Of a stretch of DNA of 64,000 nucleotides, positions 27,604-37,469 are shown in pieces. The translations under genes were made by a program, and so were the position numbers. Source of the DNA: Akkermansia muciniphila. GTDB taxonomy: Bacteria > Verrucomicrobiota > Verrucomicrobiia > Limisphaerales > UBA9464. The stretch's first letter is position 1. The number at the start of each line of letters is the position of its first letter. Below the pieces are notes generated by a model, which worked only from the letters and a program-made list of their open reading frames with translations, made no database searches and was not told the origin of the DNA. The DNA lies in assembly GCA_945861565.1 (NCBI GenBank), contig CAMAUY010000003.1:28889-92888 (forward strand), given 5' to 3'.

Positions 27604-30600
27604 TCACCGGCCGGGTCGCGCGTTCAGTTCCGGTTCGGTCCAGGGCGTATCCCTCGGTCCCGCGGAGGCCCGGATGGACTGCACCTCGGCGGCCTTCACC
27701 GGCGCGGCACTCGAACCATAGGTTCCCCGAACGAAGGTCAACACATCCGCAATTTGCTCATCGGATAATCCCCCCATTGCCGGCATCGGGACGGCACCCG
27801 GGCCACCAAAATTCTGGCCGCCCACGGTCAACGGTCCACTCAGACCATGCAGCACGATCTTGATCAGCCGCGACGCGTCGGTACGCACCCACTCGCTGCC
27901 GGCCAGCGGCGGATAGACGCCGGGCAACCCTTTGCCTTCGGGCTGATGACACGGCAGGCAGGCCATTTCGTAGACCTTCTCCCCCGGGGACGCTTGCCTC
28001 GGCGGAGTCCCGATGAGTTCCTTCAAGTAGTCCGATTGTGCCGTGCTGCCGAGATGGAGCGACTTTGCCGCGAACGCGGCTGCCCAACGCGGCTGCAACG
28101 CGCGGGCACTCTGGCGCAGGGCGTAATCGAGGAAAGGATCGCGCAAACGATCCATCGCTGCCGCCACCACTTCCACGGATTCCGGTTTCGCCACGTAGCT
28201 GGCGGCAACGACCGCTTCCAGGCGGACGCGTGGGTGCTCATCCTCCACGCGCTCGCGAAGGAGCTTGAGCGGGTCAGGAAGATGGTCCGCCCACATCCCC
28301 GCCACACGTACGCCGTAAGCCCGCACGCGCGCATCCTTGGCGGCGAGCAGTCGCGCGAGCAGCGCTGGACGTGGAGATTCATGGGCTTCGTAGACACCGG
28401 TGACTTCGAGCAGCAGACGTTCGTCAGCTGACGTTGCCCAGGGAAGCTTCGCCACAAAGGCATCCGCCGCCGGCAACACGTCCGCTGCGGGCGCGTCGAA
28501 CAGCAATCGCTTCGCCTGGTAGCGCGTCCAGCGCTCTTCCGAACGGAGCTGTTCAAGCAAGGCAGTTGGGTTCATCCGGGCGAGATTAGGCTGATGGATT
28601 GGCCCGCGGCCCTTGGCAGTGACCCGCCAGATTCGGCCGTGAGTGCGATCGCGCCGCCGATCGGCGTAGCTCGCCTGGTAATGACCGATCACCGGGTTAA
28701 ACCAGTCCGCGAGATAAATTGCGCCATCCGGCCCAACGTTCACGTCCACCGGACGGAACGCGTTGTTCGTGGATTTCACCAACCGCGGCAGTTGCGTCGT
28801 CTTGAATCCGGATCCGGCGTCTTGGAAGCGGTGCAACTCAACGACGGCGCCAAAATATCCGCCGATCAGGGCGCAACCCTGGATGTCGTCCGGCAGCGCA
28901 CGCGTGCCGATAATGTCGAGCGCCGTTGTCTTCGGCGAGGTTTCGAAAAGCGGTCCGACCGAATGATACTGCTCGGGTGTGTTGGCATAGGACGCGCTGG
29001 CTTCGATCGGGGAGCTGCTGCCGCTCGGGCTGGCACCGCGGACCATGCCCGGTACCGTCCAATATCCGTGCGGCCGATCACCGGATTTGTGGAAGACCTG
29101 ACCGAAGTCATCGAACGCCACGCCCCAACAGTTCGCGCCCGCCATGCCGCCGCCAAAAAAACCTTCAAGCCGAAGCTCGCGAGGGCGCAGCCTCCACACG
29201 GCTGCGCGATCCAGACGCGCCACGCCCCACGGCGTCTCGACGCGCGACATCGCGTGCAGCCCTTGAGTGAACCACAAGCTGCCGTCCGGCCCGTGGCAGA
29301 TGCTATTGATGAGTTGGTGGGTGTCGCCGATGCCGAAGCCGGAGAAGATCACCCGCCGCTCGTCCGCCTTGTCGTCGCCATCCGTGTCGCGCAGATGCAG
29401 CAGCTGATCGAAGTCGCAAACATAGACGCCGCCGGCTCCGGGCTCCACGCCCTGCACCATTGTCAGACCCTCGGCGAACTTCCACGATTTGTCCGCTCGC
29501 CCGTCACCATCGGTGTCTTCGAGCACGAGGATGTAATCCGTCGGCGGCACGCTCGCGAGCGTTTGCGGATACGTCGGCGAACAGGCAACGTAGAGGCGCC
29601 CCTTCTCGTCCCACGAAAACTGCGTCGGTTTCACCACACCGTCGCGCTCGGACGCGAACAGATTGATCTGGTACCCCTCCGCTGTACTGAACGTGGCCAA
29701 TTGATCCTCCGGCGAAAGGCTCTTCATCTCCTCGGGTGAGGTCGGCAACTTCGGCAACCTCAGCGGTTCGGGCTGCCGGCCGCGAACCAACGCGTGAATC
29801 CGAGCGTCCGCCTGTTCCACTAACGGCCGTTGTCGCTCGAATGCATCGCGCAAGGACGGCTCGGTGTCGCCCGCCTTGCCATACTTTTGCTCCATTCGAT
29901 CCCCGTAAACGAACGACCAGTTTGCCGGGCGCCAGCAATCGAACCAAAGCCGGTTTTTCTCCACGATGACCGTGCGTACCGGGTCAAGCGCTGACGATCG
30001 ATTTGGCTCGGCACCGAGACGTTGCGCCACGGCGAGGGCAACTTCGCGCAATCCCTCCGCAGTCAGGTGAATCCCATCCTCGGTCAAACGTCGGCCCGGC
30101 GTTCGTTGCGCAAGGGCGGCGGGAAGGTCCACAAATACCGCACCGCGTTGACGGGCAATCTCGCGCACGGCGTTCGCGTAGGCGGCGATGTCGGGATTGC
30201 GCTCCGTGAGGTCGGGAGCATGCGATGCGCTTGGTTTCTCGAAGGGCATCGGCGCGATTAACACGAGCCGGCGCGTGCGTGTCGCGAATTGATCGAGCAG
30301 ACGATGATACGCCACGGTGAATTCCGCCAGCCGCTTCACGCCGTCCAGCGCCTCCATCTGTCCGAACTGCGCTACGATCATCGTCGCGCCCGCCGACTCG
30401 ATCTGGCCGGCCCATGAGCCGAAGTTCAACTCGCGCCACTGTTCGTACACCGTGTCGGCTTCCCACGCCATCGAGCGAAAGCGCGGTGCCTGCTCAGCGA
30501 ACGCGGAAGCCAGTTGCGCCTCCAGCTCACCGGACTTCTGTTCGCGCGTGAAATTCTCCTGTCCGATCAGCACCACGGTTTCGTTTGTGCTAAGCTGGAA

Positions 30601-31320
30601 TTTGCCGTCTGGGAACGGCTCGACAGGCACGCGGGGCTGACCTTCGCCAAAGCGGCGAAGAATCTCCGCCTGGGTCCGACCACCCGGCACCGGAAGCTCC
30701 TCGATGCTGATATTCCGGAAGGAAATCTCCGCCTTACAGTTCCCGTGAATCTGCAGCGCGATCAAGCCCGCGGCCTCGATGCCTTCCACACGTTCGACCC
30801 AGGAGGCGGTGCGCTGGCCATTGAGCAGAAGCTGGATATCCGCACCACGCGCGATGACCTCGTACTGATTCCAATCGCCGGGCTTCTCGAGTCGCGCGAT
30901 GAGATTCGTGTCCGCCATGGCGAGCATCTTGTTCCGGCGGGATTCGTCGTAGAGACACCCGGAGAAGCCGGCACCGATGTCCGCCTGATAGCCGGACATT
31001 TCATTGGCTGGATTCGTGATCCGCTTGCTGCGGAATTGCACGCCGCCATTCACGAAGCCCTCGGTGCCGACGAGTTGGTATTCGAAGCGCAGGTGGAAAT
31101 TCGTGTAGGCCCGGCGTGTGGCGAGAAACTCGTTGCGGGGATTGCCCTTGAGCGAACCGCCGAAAATGGCGCCGTCGTGAATGCGCCAGACGGCGTTCGT
31201 CTCGCCCTCCCAGCCCTCGAACGATTTGCCATCGAACATGGGCACGGGCGCAGCGAGTGTGGCCGAGATCAGAATGAAGGAGATGAGCGAGAAGCGCAGG
31301 ATCCAGATTTTTACGGTCAT
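27604..31320 (-). CDS. Multidomain exported oxidoreductase: DUF1080, SGNH, PVC heme-binding dehydrogenase, HEAT, cytochrome c
   Basis: A 1238-residue protein with a signal peptide (FSLISFILISATLAAPVP). Residues 25-215 are a DUF1080 concanavalin-like fold (MFDGKSFEGWEG, GGVQFRSKRI). Residues 250-440 are an SGNH-like hydrolase with Asp415/His418 in EDGIHLTAEG, but the first block reads GQEN rather than GDS, so catalytic competence is doubtful. Residues 530-900 form the PVC-type membrane-bound dehydrogenase propeller (TDYILVLEDTDGDGRADK). HEAT-like repeats follow, then a cytochrome c domain with CLPCH at 1121-1125 and a likely axial Met in VPMPAMGG. Each module is known in PVC bacteria. It probably oxidises or binds a glycan-derived substrate in the periplasm. 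The ATG at 31320 is preferred over an in-frame start 33 codons upstream. Confidence 0.88.
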   Translation of the reverse strand: MTVKIWILRFSLISFILISATLAAPVPMFDGKSFEGWEGETNAVWRIHDGAIFGGSLKGNPRNEFLATRRAYTNFHLRFEYQLVGTEGFVNGGVQFRSKRITNPANEMSGYQADIGAGFSGCLYDESRRNKMLAMADTNLIARLEKPGDWNQYEVIARGADIQLLLNGQRTASWVERVEGIEAAGLIALQIHGNCKAEISFRNISIEELPVPGGRTQAEILRRFGEGQPRVPVEPFPDGKFQLSTNETVVLIGQENFTREQKSGELEAQLASAFAEQAPRFRSMAWEADTVYEQWRELNFGSWAGQIESAGATMIVAQFGQMEALDGVKRLAEFTVAYHRLLDQFATRTRRLVLIAPMPFEKPSASHAPDLTERNPDIAAYANAVREIARQRGAVFVDLPAALAQRTPGRRLTEDGIHLTAEGLREVALAVAQRLGAEPNRSSALDPVRTVIVEKNRLWFDCWRPANWSFVYGDRMEQKYGKAGDTEPSLRDAFERQRPLVEQADARIHALVRGRQPEPLRLPKLPTSPEEMKSLSPEDQLATFSTAEGYQINLFASERDGVVKPTQFSWDEKGRLYVACSPTYPQTLASVPPTDYILVLEDTDGDGRADKSWKFAEGLTMVQGVEPGAGGVYVCDFDQLLHLRDTDGDDKADERRVIFSGFGIGDTHQLINSICHGPDGSLWFTQGLHAMSRVETPWGVARLDRAAVWRLRPRELRLEGFFGGGMAGANCWGVAFDDFGQVFHKSGDRPHGYWTVPGMVRGASPSGSSSPIEASASYANTPEQYHSVGPLFETSPKTTALDIIGTRALPDDIQGCALIGGYFGAVVELHRFQDAGSGFKTTQLPRLVKSTNNAFRPVDVNVGPDGAIYLADWFNPVIGHYQASYADRRRDRTHGRIWRVTAKGRGPIHQPNLARMNPTALLEQLRSEERWTRYQAKRLLFDAPAADVLPAADAFVAKLPWATSADERLLLEVTGVYEAHESPRPALLARLLAAKDARVRAYGVRVAGMWADHLPDPLKLLRERVEDEHPRVRLEAVVAASYVAKPESVEVVAAAMDRLRDPFLDYALRQSARALQPRWAAAFAAKSLHLGSTAQSDYLKELIGTPPRQASPGEKVYEMACLPCHQPEGKGLPGVYPPLAGSEWVRTDASRLIKIVLHGLSGPLTVGGQNFGGPGAVPMPAMGGLSDEQIADVLTFVRGTYGSSAAPVKAAEVQSIRASAGPRDTPWTEPELNARPGR

Positions 31321-31564
31321 GGGACGGAACGGTGTTCGGACGCAGCATACCGACCGGTGCGAGCATGTCACGGCTTTCGCGGACCACTCCCGCGGGCACC
31401 AGACCGGACCTGAAGACACGAGTTACCTCCCGAAAACAGGCAGTAGTCCTTAAAATCCGGATCCGATGCCAACTTCGGATGAGGTTTCAGTCGTCGCGCC
31501 GACCGCCGAGTCGCCCGGGACGGGTTTGGATTTCACTCGGATCCCGGTGTTTAAATCGTTCGCG

Positions 31565-32251
31565 TTAGGCCGGCTGCAAGCCGGCGCTCCGGGCCGCTCC
31601 GCACGGATTGGAGATTCGCTCCAGGAGTGCTTCGATCATTGCATCCGCAGTGTCGACGGCCTTAATCCCGGAGTCGTCCACAAGTCCAAATCCACGACCC
31701 CAGGCGGGGCCGTTCACCACCGTGAGATCGGTGCGGCATTCAAGTCGCTGGCGGCGTCCCTGTTCGAGCGCGTCGTCTCGACTGCCATCCACTTCATACT
31801 TCCAACCGACGAGCAAGGCGTTTGGGTACCACTGGCGCAACGAAGCGAGGATCTTCAGAGTGGGTTCGAGTTCGATAAAGTAGCCGCCGTCGCGGGTCGA
31901 CAGTTTGCCGGCCTTTGTCAGGGCCAAGTTTCCGGTGGAATCCCGCTTCCAGATGTTTCCAAACCGGAAATCACTGACCGCCGCAGCGTGGAATAGGGCG
32001 ACCCGCTCCGGCATCGCCCGCAATTGCAGACGATTCCGCAGGTCCTCCGTGGTGGTGAACTCCTCGACCGCCACGGTTGCCACCGGCAGTGCGGCGGTCG
32101 CGAGTTTGCCACGCAATAAGAGGACGTCATGACCTGCGGCAGCCAGGTTATTGGCCAAGCGAGTACCGAGGGAGCCGGTCGAAAAATTCGTCAGGCGGCG
32201 GACATCATCCAGGGGTTCAAATGTGGGACCCGCCGTTATCAGGCAACGCAT
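31565..32251 (-). CDS. coaB: Phosphopantothenate-cysteine ligase domain (CoaB), stand-alone
   Basis: A 228-residue protein matching the CoaB half of the bifunctional Dfp/CoaBC enzyme. It starts with the nucleotide-binding LITAGPTFEPLDDVRRLTNFSTGSLG, then has VALFHAAAVSDFRF and a late WKYEVDG segment. CoaB ligates cysteine to 4'-phosphopantothenate in coenzyme A synthesis. The CoaC (decarboxylase) half is missing from this protein and from the window, so it must be encoded elsewhere. The last residues (ARSAGLQPA) are encoded by a palindromic repeat just before the stop, so the C-terminus is probably a repeat-derived tail. Confidence 0.87.
   Translation of the reverse strand: MRCLITAGPTFEPLDDVRRLTNFSTGSLGTRLANNLAAAGHDVLLLRGKLATAALPVATVAVEEFTTTEDLRNRLQLRAMPERVALFHAAAVSDFRFGNIWKRDSTGNLALTKAGKLSTRDGGYFIELEPTLKILASLRQWYPNALLVGWKYEVDGSRDDALEQGRRQRLECRTDLTVVNGPAWGRGFGLVDDSGIKAVDTADAMIEALLERISNPCGAARSAGLQPA
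31569..31585. repeat. Short palindrome at the 3' end of coaB
   Basis: GCCGGCT, GCA loop, AGCCGGC: a perfect 7 bp stem placed two bases before the coaB stop. It has the look of a REP-like element and encodes the AGLQP of the tail. Confidence 0.5.
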
Positions 32252-32437
32252 GGAGAGAGATTAACGGTGGGCGGAGGATGCGAAACCAGAATCCGGCAGC
32301 AATGGGGTCGGTCAATAGTATTGTGCTTTTTGGAAGCCGGCACGGGAGATTTTGAAATTTTTCCTCATCTTGCAAACCTGACACTTCCGCCCGGGAAACG
32401 GTCTCGGTAGGATCGCCAGCGCAAAACAGGATTCAAC

Positions 32438-34465
32438 ATGAGACCACTCAAAGCGAAAAAGGCAACCCGAGTGCCGACGAACATCACGTCGTACTCGAAG
32501 GAGAACCGCATCTTCAAACCCTCCCCGGCATTTAGTGCGAAGGCCCGAATCCGTTCGATGGCGGAATACACGCGACTCTGGACGGAATCGGTGAAGTCGC
32601 CGGACCGTTTCTGGGGTCGGATGGCACGGGAGGAGCTTTGCTGGTTCACGCCTTTCAAGAAAGTGCTCCGTTGGAAGGAGCCGCAAGCGACATGGTTTGG
32701 CGGTGGCCGCCTGAATGTATCCACCAACTGCCTGGACCGTTGGTTGGGGACGGCGACCGCGAACAAAGCGGCCCTCATCTGGGAGGGGGAGCCGGCGACG
32801 GACGGGAGGCCTGGGGAAGAGCGCGTGCTGACCTACCAGCAATTGCACCGGGAGGTGTGTCGTTTCGCAAACGTCTTGATCCGCAATGGAATTGGCAAAG
32901 GGGACCGAGTTATCTTGTACCTCCCGATGGTTCCGGAGGCGGCGATCGCGATGCTGGCGTGCGCAAGGATTGGAGCGATTCACAGCGTGGTGTTTGGTGG
33001 TTTCAGTGCGCAATCGGTTGCGGATCGTATTCAGGATTGCCAGGCGAAGGCGGTGATCACGGCCGATGGCGGATTTCGTCGCGGGGCCGTGGTTGCCTTG
33101 AAGAAGAATGTGGACGAGGCCCTGACGATCAAGGACGCGGATGGAAAATCGCTGACGCAAACAATTAAGCGGGTCATCGTGCTAAAGCGGACAGCGCAAG
33201 AGGTGCACATTGAAGAAGGGCGCGACGTTTGGTGGCATCGGGAATTGGAGTACGTCGATTCCAATTGTGCGGCGGCGAAAATGGATTCGGAGGCACCGCT
33301 CTTCATCTTGTACACCAGTGGTTCCACTGGAAAACCCAAGGGGATTCTGCACACCACGGCGGGTTACCTGCTGGGAGTAAAGTTGACCTCGAAGTACGTG
33401 TTCGATCTACGGGAAGAGGATGTCTACTGGTGCACGGCGGATATCGGATGGGTAACCGGGCATAGCTATATCGTTTATGGACCGTTGGCCAATGGCGCCA
33501 CTGTGTTGATGTACGAAGGGGCGCCAAACTGGCCGGAGCCGGATCGGTTCTGGCGAATCATCGAAAAGTACCACGTCTCAATTTTCTATACCGCTCCGAC
33601 CGCCATTCGGGCTTTTATGAAATGGGGCGATGCGTGGCCGAAAAAGCACGATTTGTCTTCCCTCCGATTGCTGGGCTCCGTCGGAGAGCCGATCAATCCC
33701 GAGGCGTGGATTTGGTACCACAACGTGATTGGCGCCGGTCGCTGTCCAATCGTCGACACGTGGTGGCAAACCGAGACCGGCTCGATTCTTATTTCGCCGC
33801 TGCCTGGCGCGACACCATTGAAGCCCGGCACGGCCACCCTGCCCTTCTTTGGCATCGTGCCGGAGGTCGTAGACGACAACGGCAAGGCCGTACCGCGAAA
33901 CACCGGGGGCAAACTGGTTATACGAAAACCCTGGCCCTCCATGTTGCGCGGCATCTGGGGAGATGCAAAACGGTACAAGGAAACCTACTGGACCGAGGTG
34001 AAGCACTCTTATTTCACGGGAGACGGATGCCGTCAGGATGCGGACGGCTATTTCTGGATTGTGGGGCGGATTGATGATGTCCTCAATGTCGCGGGACACC
34101 GGATTGGTACGGCCGAAATTGAAAGCGCGCTGGCGAGTCATCCCTCTGTCGCCGAGGCAGCGGTGGTGGGGCGACCGGACGAATTGAAGGGTCACGCGCT
34201 GGTCTGTTTTGTCACACTGAAAACGGGGATTAAGGCGTCGCCCGAATTGAAGACGGAACTGCGGAATCATGTGGGCAAGGAAATCGGGCCGGTCGCCAAG
34301 CCGGACGATATCCGGTTTGCGGATGCATTGCCGAAGACACGTTCGGGCAAAATCATGCGACGATTGCTGAAGCAGGTGGCCACGGGCGGCGAGATCAAAG
34401 GGGACACCTCGACCCTCGAGGACCTGAGTGTATTGGCGAAACTTTCGGCGAACGGGGACGAATAA
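32438..34465 (+). CDS. acs: Acetyl-CoA synthetase (AMP-forming)
   Basis: A 675-residue AMP-forming acetyl-CoA synthetase that converts acetate, ATP and CoA to acetyl-CoA. Key features are the N-terminal [12 protein letters not shown] and [11 protein letters not shown] segments, [16 protein letters not shown], the P-loop [11 protein letters not shown], the acetate pocket region [11 protein letters not shown], and [16 protein letters not shown]. The C-terminal regulated lysine is seen in [11 protein letters not shown], the site acetylated by Pat-type enzymes in other bacteria. The first about 30 residues are a slightly basic extension relative to E. coli Acs. It is monocistronic and ends in a strong hairpin. 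Confidence 0.95.
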   Translation: MRPLKAKKATRVPTNITSYSKENRIFKPSPAFSAKARIRSMAEYTRLWTESVKSPDRFWGRMAREELCWFTPFKKVLRWKEPQATWFGGGRLNVSTNCLDRWLGTATANKAALIWEGEPATDGRPGEERVLTYQQLHREVCRFANVLIRNGIGKGDRVILYLPMVPEAAIAMLACARIGAIHSVVFGGFSAQSVADRIQDCQAKAVITADGGFRRGAVVALKKNVDEALTIKDADGKSLTQTIKRVIVLKRTAQEVHIEEGRDVWWHRELEYVDSNCAAAKMDSEAPLFILYTSGSTGKPKGILHTTAGYLLGVKLTSKYVFDLREEDVYWCTADIGWVTGHSYIVYGPLANGATVLMYEGAPNWPEPDRFWRIIEKYHVSIFYTAPTAIRAFMKWGDAWPKKHDLSSLRLLGSVGEPINPEAWIWYHNVIGAGRCPIVDTWWQTETGSILISPLPGATPLKPGTATLPFFGIVPEVVDDNGKAVPRNTGGKLVIRKPWPSMLRGIWGDAKRYKETYWTEVKHSYFTGDGCRQDADGYFWIVGRIDDVLNVAGHRIGTAEIESALASHPSVAEAAVVGRPDELKGHALVCFVTLKTGIKASPELKTELRNHVGKEIGPVAKPDDIRFADALPKTRSGKIMRRLLKQVATGGEIKGDTSTLEDLSVLAKLSANGDE

Positions 34466-34490
34466 TCCGAGCGGCCGGGGCGGAAAGGCT

Positions 34491-34516
34491 GGAGCGCACG
34501 GGAATCCGTGCGCTCC
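34491..34516. terminator. Bidirectional terminator hairpin between acs and slyX
   Basis: GGAGCGCACGG, GAAT loop, CCGTGCGCTCC: an 11 bp perfect stem 26 bp after the acs stop. It lies between convergent acs and slyX. There is no long U-run, but the stem strength and position fit a terminator or 3'-stabiliser. Confidence 0.6.
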
Positions 34517-34540
34517 GTTCGTCGGATCAGCGCCGGGAAA

Positions 34541-34753
34541 TCAATAATGCGGGGGTTTCGTCGAACTGGCGCGAATTCGATCCAACTCCTGCTGGTCCAT
34601 TGAATCCCCGATCGCCTGCAGTCGCTTCTGCAAGATTTGCAGTGCCCGGCCCTGCTCGACGATAACTTGGTTCAATTCACCGACTAATTTCTCGAGGTGG
34701 GCGAGAGATCGCTCAAGACCCTCCAGACGGTCGCCCAAAGGGCCCCTATTCAC
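34541..34753 (-). CDS. slyX: SlyX family protein
   Basis: A 70-residue coiled-coil protein. The heptad-rich LEGLERSLAHLEKLVGELN segment and the terminal KPPHY are characteristic of the SlyX family, small cytosolic proteins of unknown function. The start is a GTG that overlaps the stop of the upstream gene as GTGA, so translation is coupled. It is the last gene of a three-gene minus-strand run and ends close to the acs terminator. Confidence 0.8.
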   Translation of the reverse strand: MNRGPLGDRLEGLERSLAHLEKLVGELNQVIVEQGRALQILQKRLQAIGDSMDQQELDRIRASSTKPPHY

Positions 34754-34989
34754 AGTTCATCCCCCCGGTCCGCGTAAAACAGTTGGTAGGCTCTGTCATA
34801 GTCGGCCGGGCTAACATCGACACGCATTTGTCGATCCAGGTCATTCGGATCTGAGTTTTCGTCCAAGGCCGTCTCGATGGCGGCGATGCCATGCTTTTCG
34901 AGCCACACCACGAGCAGCTCCGTTTTGATGGCGGGTCCGGCGAAAAATTCTCTCATAGTTTGGGACAGTGTTCGGGTGACAGCGGTCAT
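34750..34989 (-). CDS. Small DUF2007-like signal-transducing-type protein
   Basis: A 79-residue protein. The pattern FFAGPAIKTELLVVWLEKHGIAA, then an acidic loop, then VDVSPADYDRAYQLFYAD, matches the two-strand/two-helix layout of DUF2007 (one alpha/beta unit scanning substrate-like ligands; function unproven). It overlaps slyX by 4 bp and follows the larger exported protein gene after 45 bp. I do not see other motifs. Confidence 0.6.
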   Translation of the reverse strand: MTAVTRTLSQTMREFFAGPAIKTELLVVWLEKHGIAAIETALDENSDPNDLDRQMRVDVSPADYDRAYQLFYADRGDEL

Positions 34990-35034
34990 TCGAGACGGAT
35001 CTCCGCCGCTGAATGAGTCACCAGCGGAGGGGCC

Positions 35035-36864
35035 TTATTGCGACCACCATTCAAAGCGGAATCCGTTGGCATCGGTTCCGCCGGTGAGCACGGAGATCCC
35101 TTGATACCGGGCGATTTTTGCAAACGGTGGCAGCCGGCTGAAATCGAGACAGCCGGCGAGGTTCGGAACCATGAGGCTCAACCCATGGGCAACGGCCGGC
35201 GGCGCGGATTCCAATCCCGACTTCCGGACCGACTCCCAGGACCCCGCACCGGCATTGGCAACGTCTTCGTAGGTAAATAATCCCCGCTCCCAGCCACCCG
35301 CCTCCCGTGCAGCCTCGATGACGCGCGGAACTGAGCGCAGGCCACTGGCGGGATTGTCTGGGCGGCGCAGCAACTCTTCCAGGACCAAGGGTTGATCGGC
35401 AATGATTACATAGCGGCCGTTGATACCCATTTCCAGCGAACGTTCCGGCTCTCCGTCGGCGGCGGGAATTGTAATCCGATGCAACGTTTGCCCTAGGAAA
35501 ATCCTTTCCGAAAAATCGCCGCCGCCCTGGATCATATTGAGAGTTAGCATCGCACGGACTCCGACGAGTAGTGCCGCAGGTCTGGGGGATCCGATCAACG
35601 TCACTCGGCCCCCATACGATGCGTTGGTACCAATCGGCAATTCGTAAGTCATGAAATCATCACCCAACGCGTTGGCGACATGATGGGTGACGTTGAATTG
35701 CTCATCCACGGACTGCCCGGCGGTTTCAAGAGTCAATCGAAGTAGTGCGAACATCTGCGGCGAGACCTTATTAAGAGACTCCTCCAGAGTTTTCCACATC
35801 CGAGCACCGTTCACCCGCCCCCGCTGAAATCGAAGAGCATCGGCGGGGATATATGCCGGGGGCAGTGCCTCCTGAGGTTCCAGAGCGAGCAGCTGAAAAA
35901 CCCCCGTGCGACGCGTCGACGGAACATCGAGGAACATCCGACTGCGGAGCCCGCCTTCCGAAGCGACAGCGGAAAAGGCGGCCTGACGGAGCCCGTCGAG
36001 CCCCAGAGCGGATCCGACTTGCGCCGGCTGACCACCCAGGCTGGCGAGCAATCCAAACAATAGGGAGAATTTCTGATCTAACAGCGGTCGAGTTGCCGCG
36101 AAATCAACCCAGGCGAAAATCCCTGGAAGGGCGGAGGCGGTTGCGGTTGGAAAGCGCGCCCGCTTGGTCGCAACCGGAGTGCCAACATCGGAAAGTCTGC
36201 CCGCCAGCGAGGTCGCGGCGGATGCGTTATCGGCGATCAAAAGGACGTTTTGACGGCGGCCAATCCACAGCGAAGACGTGGACAATGATTTATTTGCAGG
36301 ACGGTTGGAGGAGCCCGCAGCCTCACGGGCCCACCCACGGACGGTAAGAAACTCGATTCCTGAAAAGGCGTTCGTACCTAAGGAATACCCGGCGGTCGTC
36401 CAGCGGCCTCGCAGTCCTTCGATCTCTCGCCCCAATGCGTCCCCTTGACCTGACGTATCGATGAGAGCGCCCCAACCGGGCGAATTCGTGGCTGAGCCTT
36501 CGGGCGGAAACCAGGCGACCGTCAATTGCCCGCGGAGCAGCGGCAGCCACCGGCGGAGATCGATCGAGAGTTGATGCTGCCAGGGGCCTAAGCCATCGTT
36601 CAAAATGCACTCCGTTGCCTGAGCTCGAAATGCGGCCATGGATGAATCGCTCCAAAGCCGACCCGCGGGAGAACGTCCCAGCCCCGCCTGGGCTGCCGGG
36701 AAATCCGGAACCGTGACATAAGCAATCGCGTTGGTTGGCAACCAATCTTCAGCGGGTGGGAGCGGGGACACGGCCGCCGTCGACGACGCAATCAGGGGGA
36801 ACACCGCGATCACGAGGCAGCACCGCCGAGTTCGGCCGAAAAGACACTGAATCATTCGCATCAT
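35035..36864 (-). CDS. Exported protein, DUF3352-like
   Basis: A 609-residue protein with a signal peptide (CCLVIAVFPLIASSTAA) followed by LPTNAIAYVTVPDF and a GRLWSDSSMAAF segment, the opening seen in DUF3352-like proteins of PVC bacteria. The rest contains repeating segments such as LPGIFAWVDFAATRPLLDQ and INGRYVIIADQPLVLEELLRR, consistent with a large duplicated alpha/beta fold. No catalytic motif is visible. Met codons at 36864 and 36861 precede the signal; the frame is open 12 codons further upstream. Function is unknown. The downstream DUF2007-like and slyX genes may share its transcript. Confidence 0.75.
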   Translation of the reverse strand: MMRMIQCLFGRTRRCCLVIAVFPLIASSTAAVSPLPPAEDWLPTNAIAYVTVPDFPAAQAGLGRSPAGRLWSDSSMAAFRAQATECILNDGLGPWQHQLSIDLRRWLPLLRGQLTVAWFPPEGSATNSPGWGALIDTSGQGDALGREIEGLRGRWTTAGYSLGTNAFSGIEFLTVRGWAREAAGSSNRPANKSLSTSSLWIGRRQNVLLIADNASAATSLAGRLSDVGTPVATKRARFPTATASALPGIFAWVDFAATRPLLDQKFSLLFGLLASLGGQPAQVGSALGLDGLRQAAFSAVASEGGLRSRMFLDVPSTRRTGVFQLLALEPQEALPPAYIPADALRFQRGRVNGARMWKTLEESLNKVSPQMFALLRLTLETAGQSVDEQFNVTHHVANALGDDFMTYELPIGTNASYGGRVTLIGSPRPAALLVGVRAMLTLNMIQGGGDFSERIFLGQTLHRITIPAADGEPERSLEMGINGRYVIIADQPLVLEELLRRPDNPASGLRSVPRVIEAAREAGGWERGLFTYEDVANAGAGSWESVRKSGLESAPPAVAHGLSLMVPNLAGCLDFSRLPPFAKIARYQGISVLTGGTDANGFRFEWWSQ

Positions 36865-37007
36865 AGTACTGACCTCACTCTTAGTGGCGCGAGGCCTCAC
36901 GAGCGAGAAAAAGTCGCTGTTGGAGCGGGGCCCCCGGACCTGAATCGAGCGCTCCCGGAATTCTCCCCATCGAGCGATCGGTGAAATTCATCCCGCCGAT
37001 CCTCGGG

Positions 37008-37469
37008 TTAAATAATAAAGTCCATCGGACCCATGGGGACTGCGCGGAGTTTTTGCGCGCGGGCAATCAGGTCTGCCAGGGTGGTCTTCTCCATCATTTG
37101 CGCCACGGCATCCCGTACTTCCTTCATTACCGACCGGAGAGCGCACCGGGTTTCGTCGGGACACGAGCATTTTTCATAGAATCGTTCACTGACACAACTT
37201 ACCGGGGATAGCGCTCCGTCGATGTAACGGATGATGCTTGCGAGAGGGACCGCCGCCGGGGCCATGGCAAGACGGTAGCCACCGGCCATCCCCCGGCGGC
37301 TTTCCACCAGCCCGCTCGACTTCAGGTCATTCAGAATCTGTTCAAGGAAACGCTTGGGAATATTCTGCTCTTCAGACAGCGTCTGGATCGACACCACCGG
37401 TCCGCCGTGCCGCTCCGCGAGCACCTGCATAGCTCGCAATGCGTACTCACCGCGGAGAGAAAGTTTCAT
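37008..37469 (-). CDS. Rrf2-family transcriptional regulator with four clustered cysteines
   Basis: A 153-residue winged-helix regulator starting MKLSLRGEYALRAM, with the Rrf2 recognition region QNIPKRFLEQILNDLKSSGLVES-RRG and the GGYRLA wing. Cysteines at 92, 101, 103 and 109 lie where IscR and NsrR carry Fe-S cluster ligands. It diverges from a complete sulfate uptake operon, so it most likely senses sulfur or Fe-S/redox status and controls that operon, in the manner of CysR/CymR-type Rrf2 proteins. Cluster binding is inference. The start at 37469 is family-typical; an upstream in-frame extension is AT-rich promoter sequence. Confidence 0.88.
   Translation of the reverse strand: MKLSLRGEYALRAMQVLAERHGGPVVSIQTLSEEQNIPKRFLEQILNDLKSSGLVESRRGMAGGYRLAMAPAAVPLASIIRYIDGALSPVSCVSERFYEKCSCPDETRCALRSVMKEVRDAVAQMMEKTTLADLIARAQKLRAVPMGPMDFII

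Noticed and set aside
28594-31413. Long plus-strand frames (381 and 299 residues)
   Set aside because: Both are antisense to the 1238-residue multidomain protein and are Arg/Ala-rich shadows of GC-rich coding sequence.
32312-33160. 282-residue minus-strand frame
   Set aside because: Antisense to the start of acs, with basic, repetitive composition and no recognisable motif.
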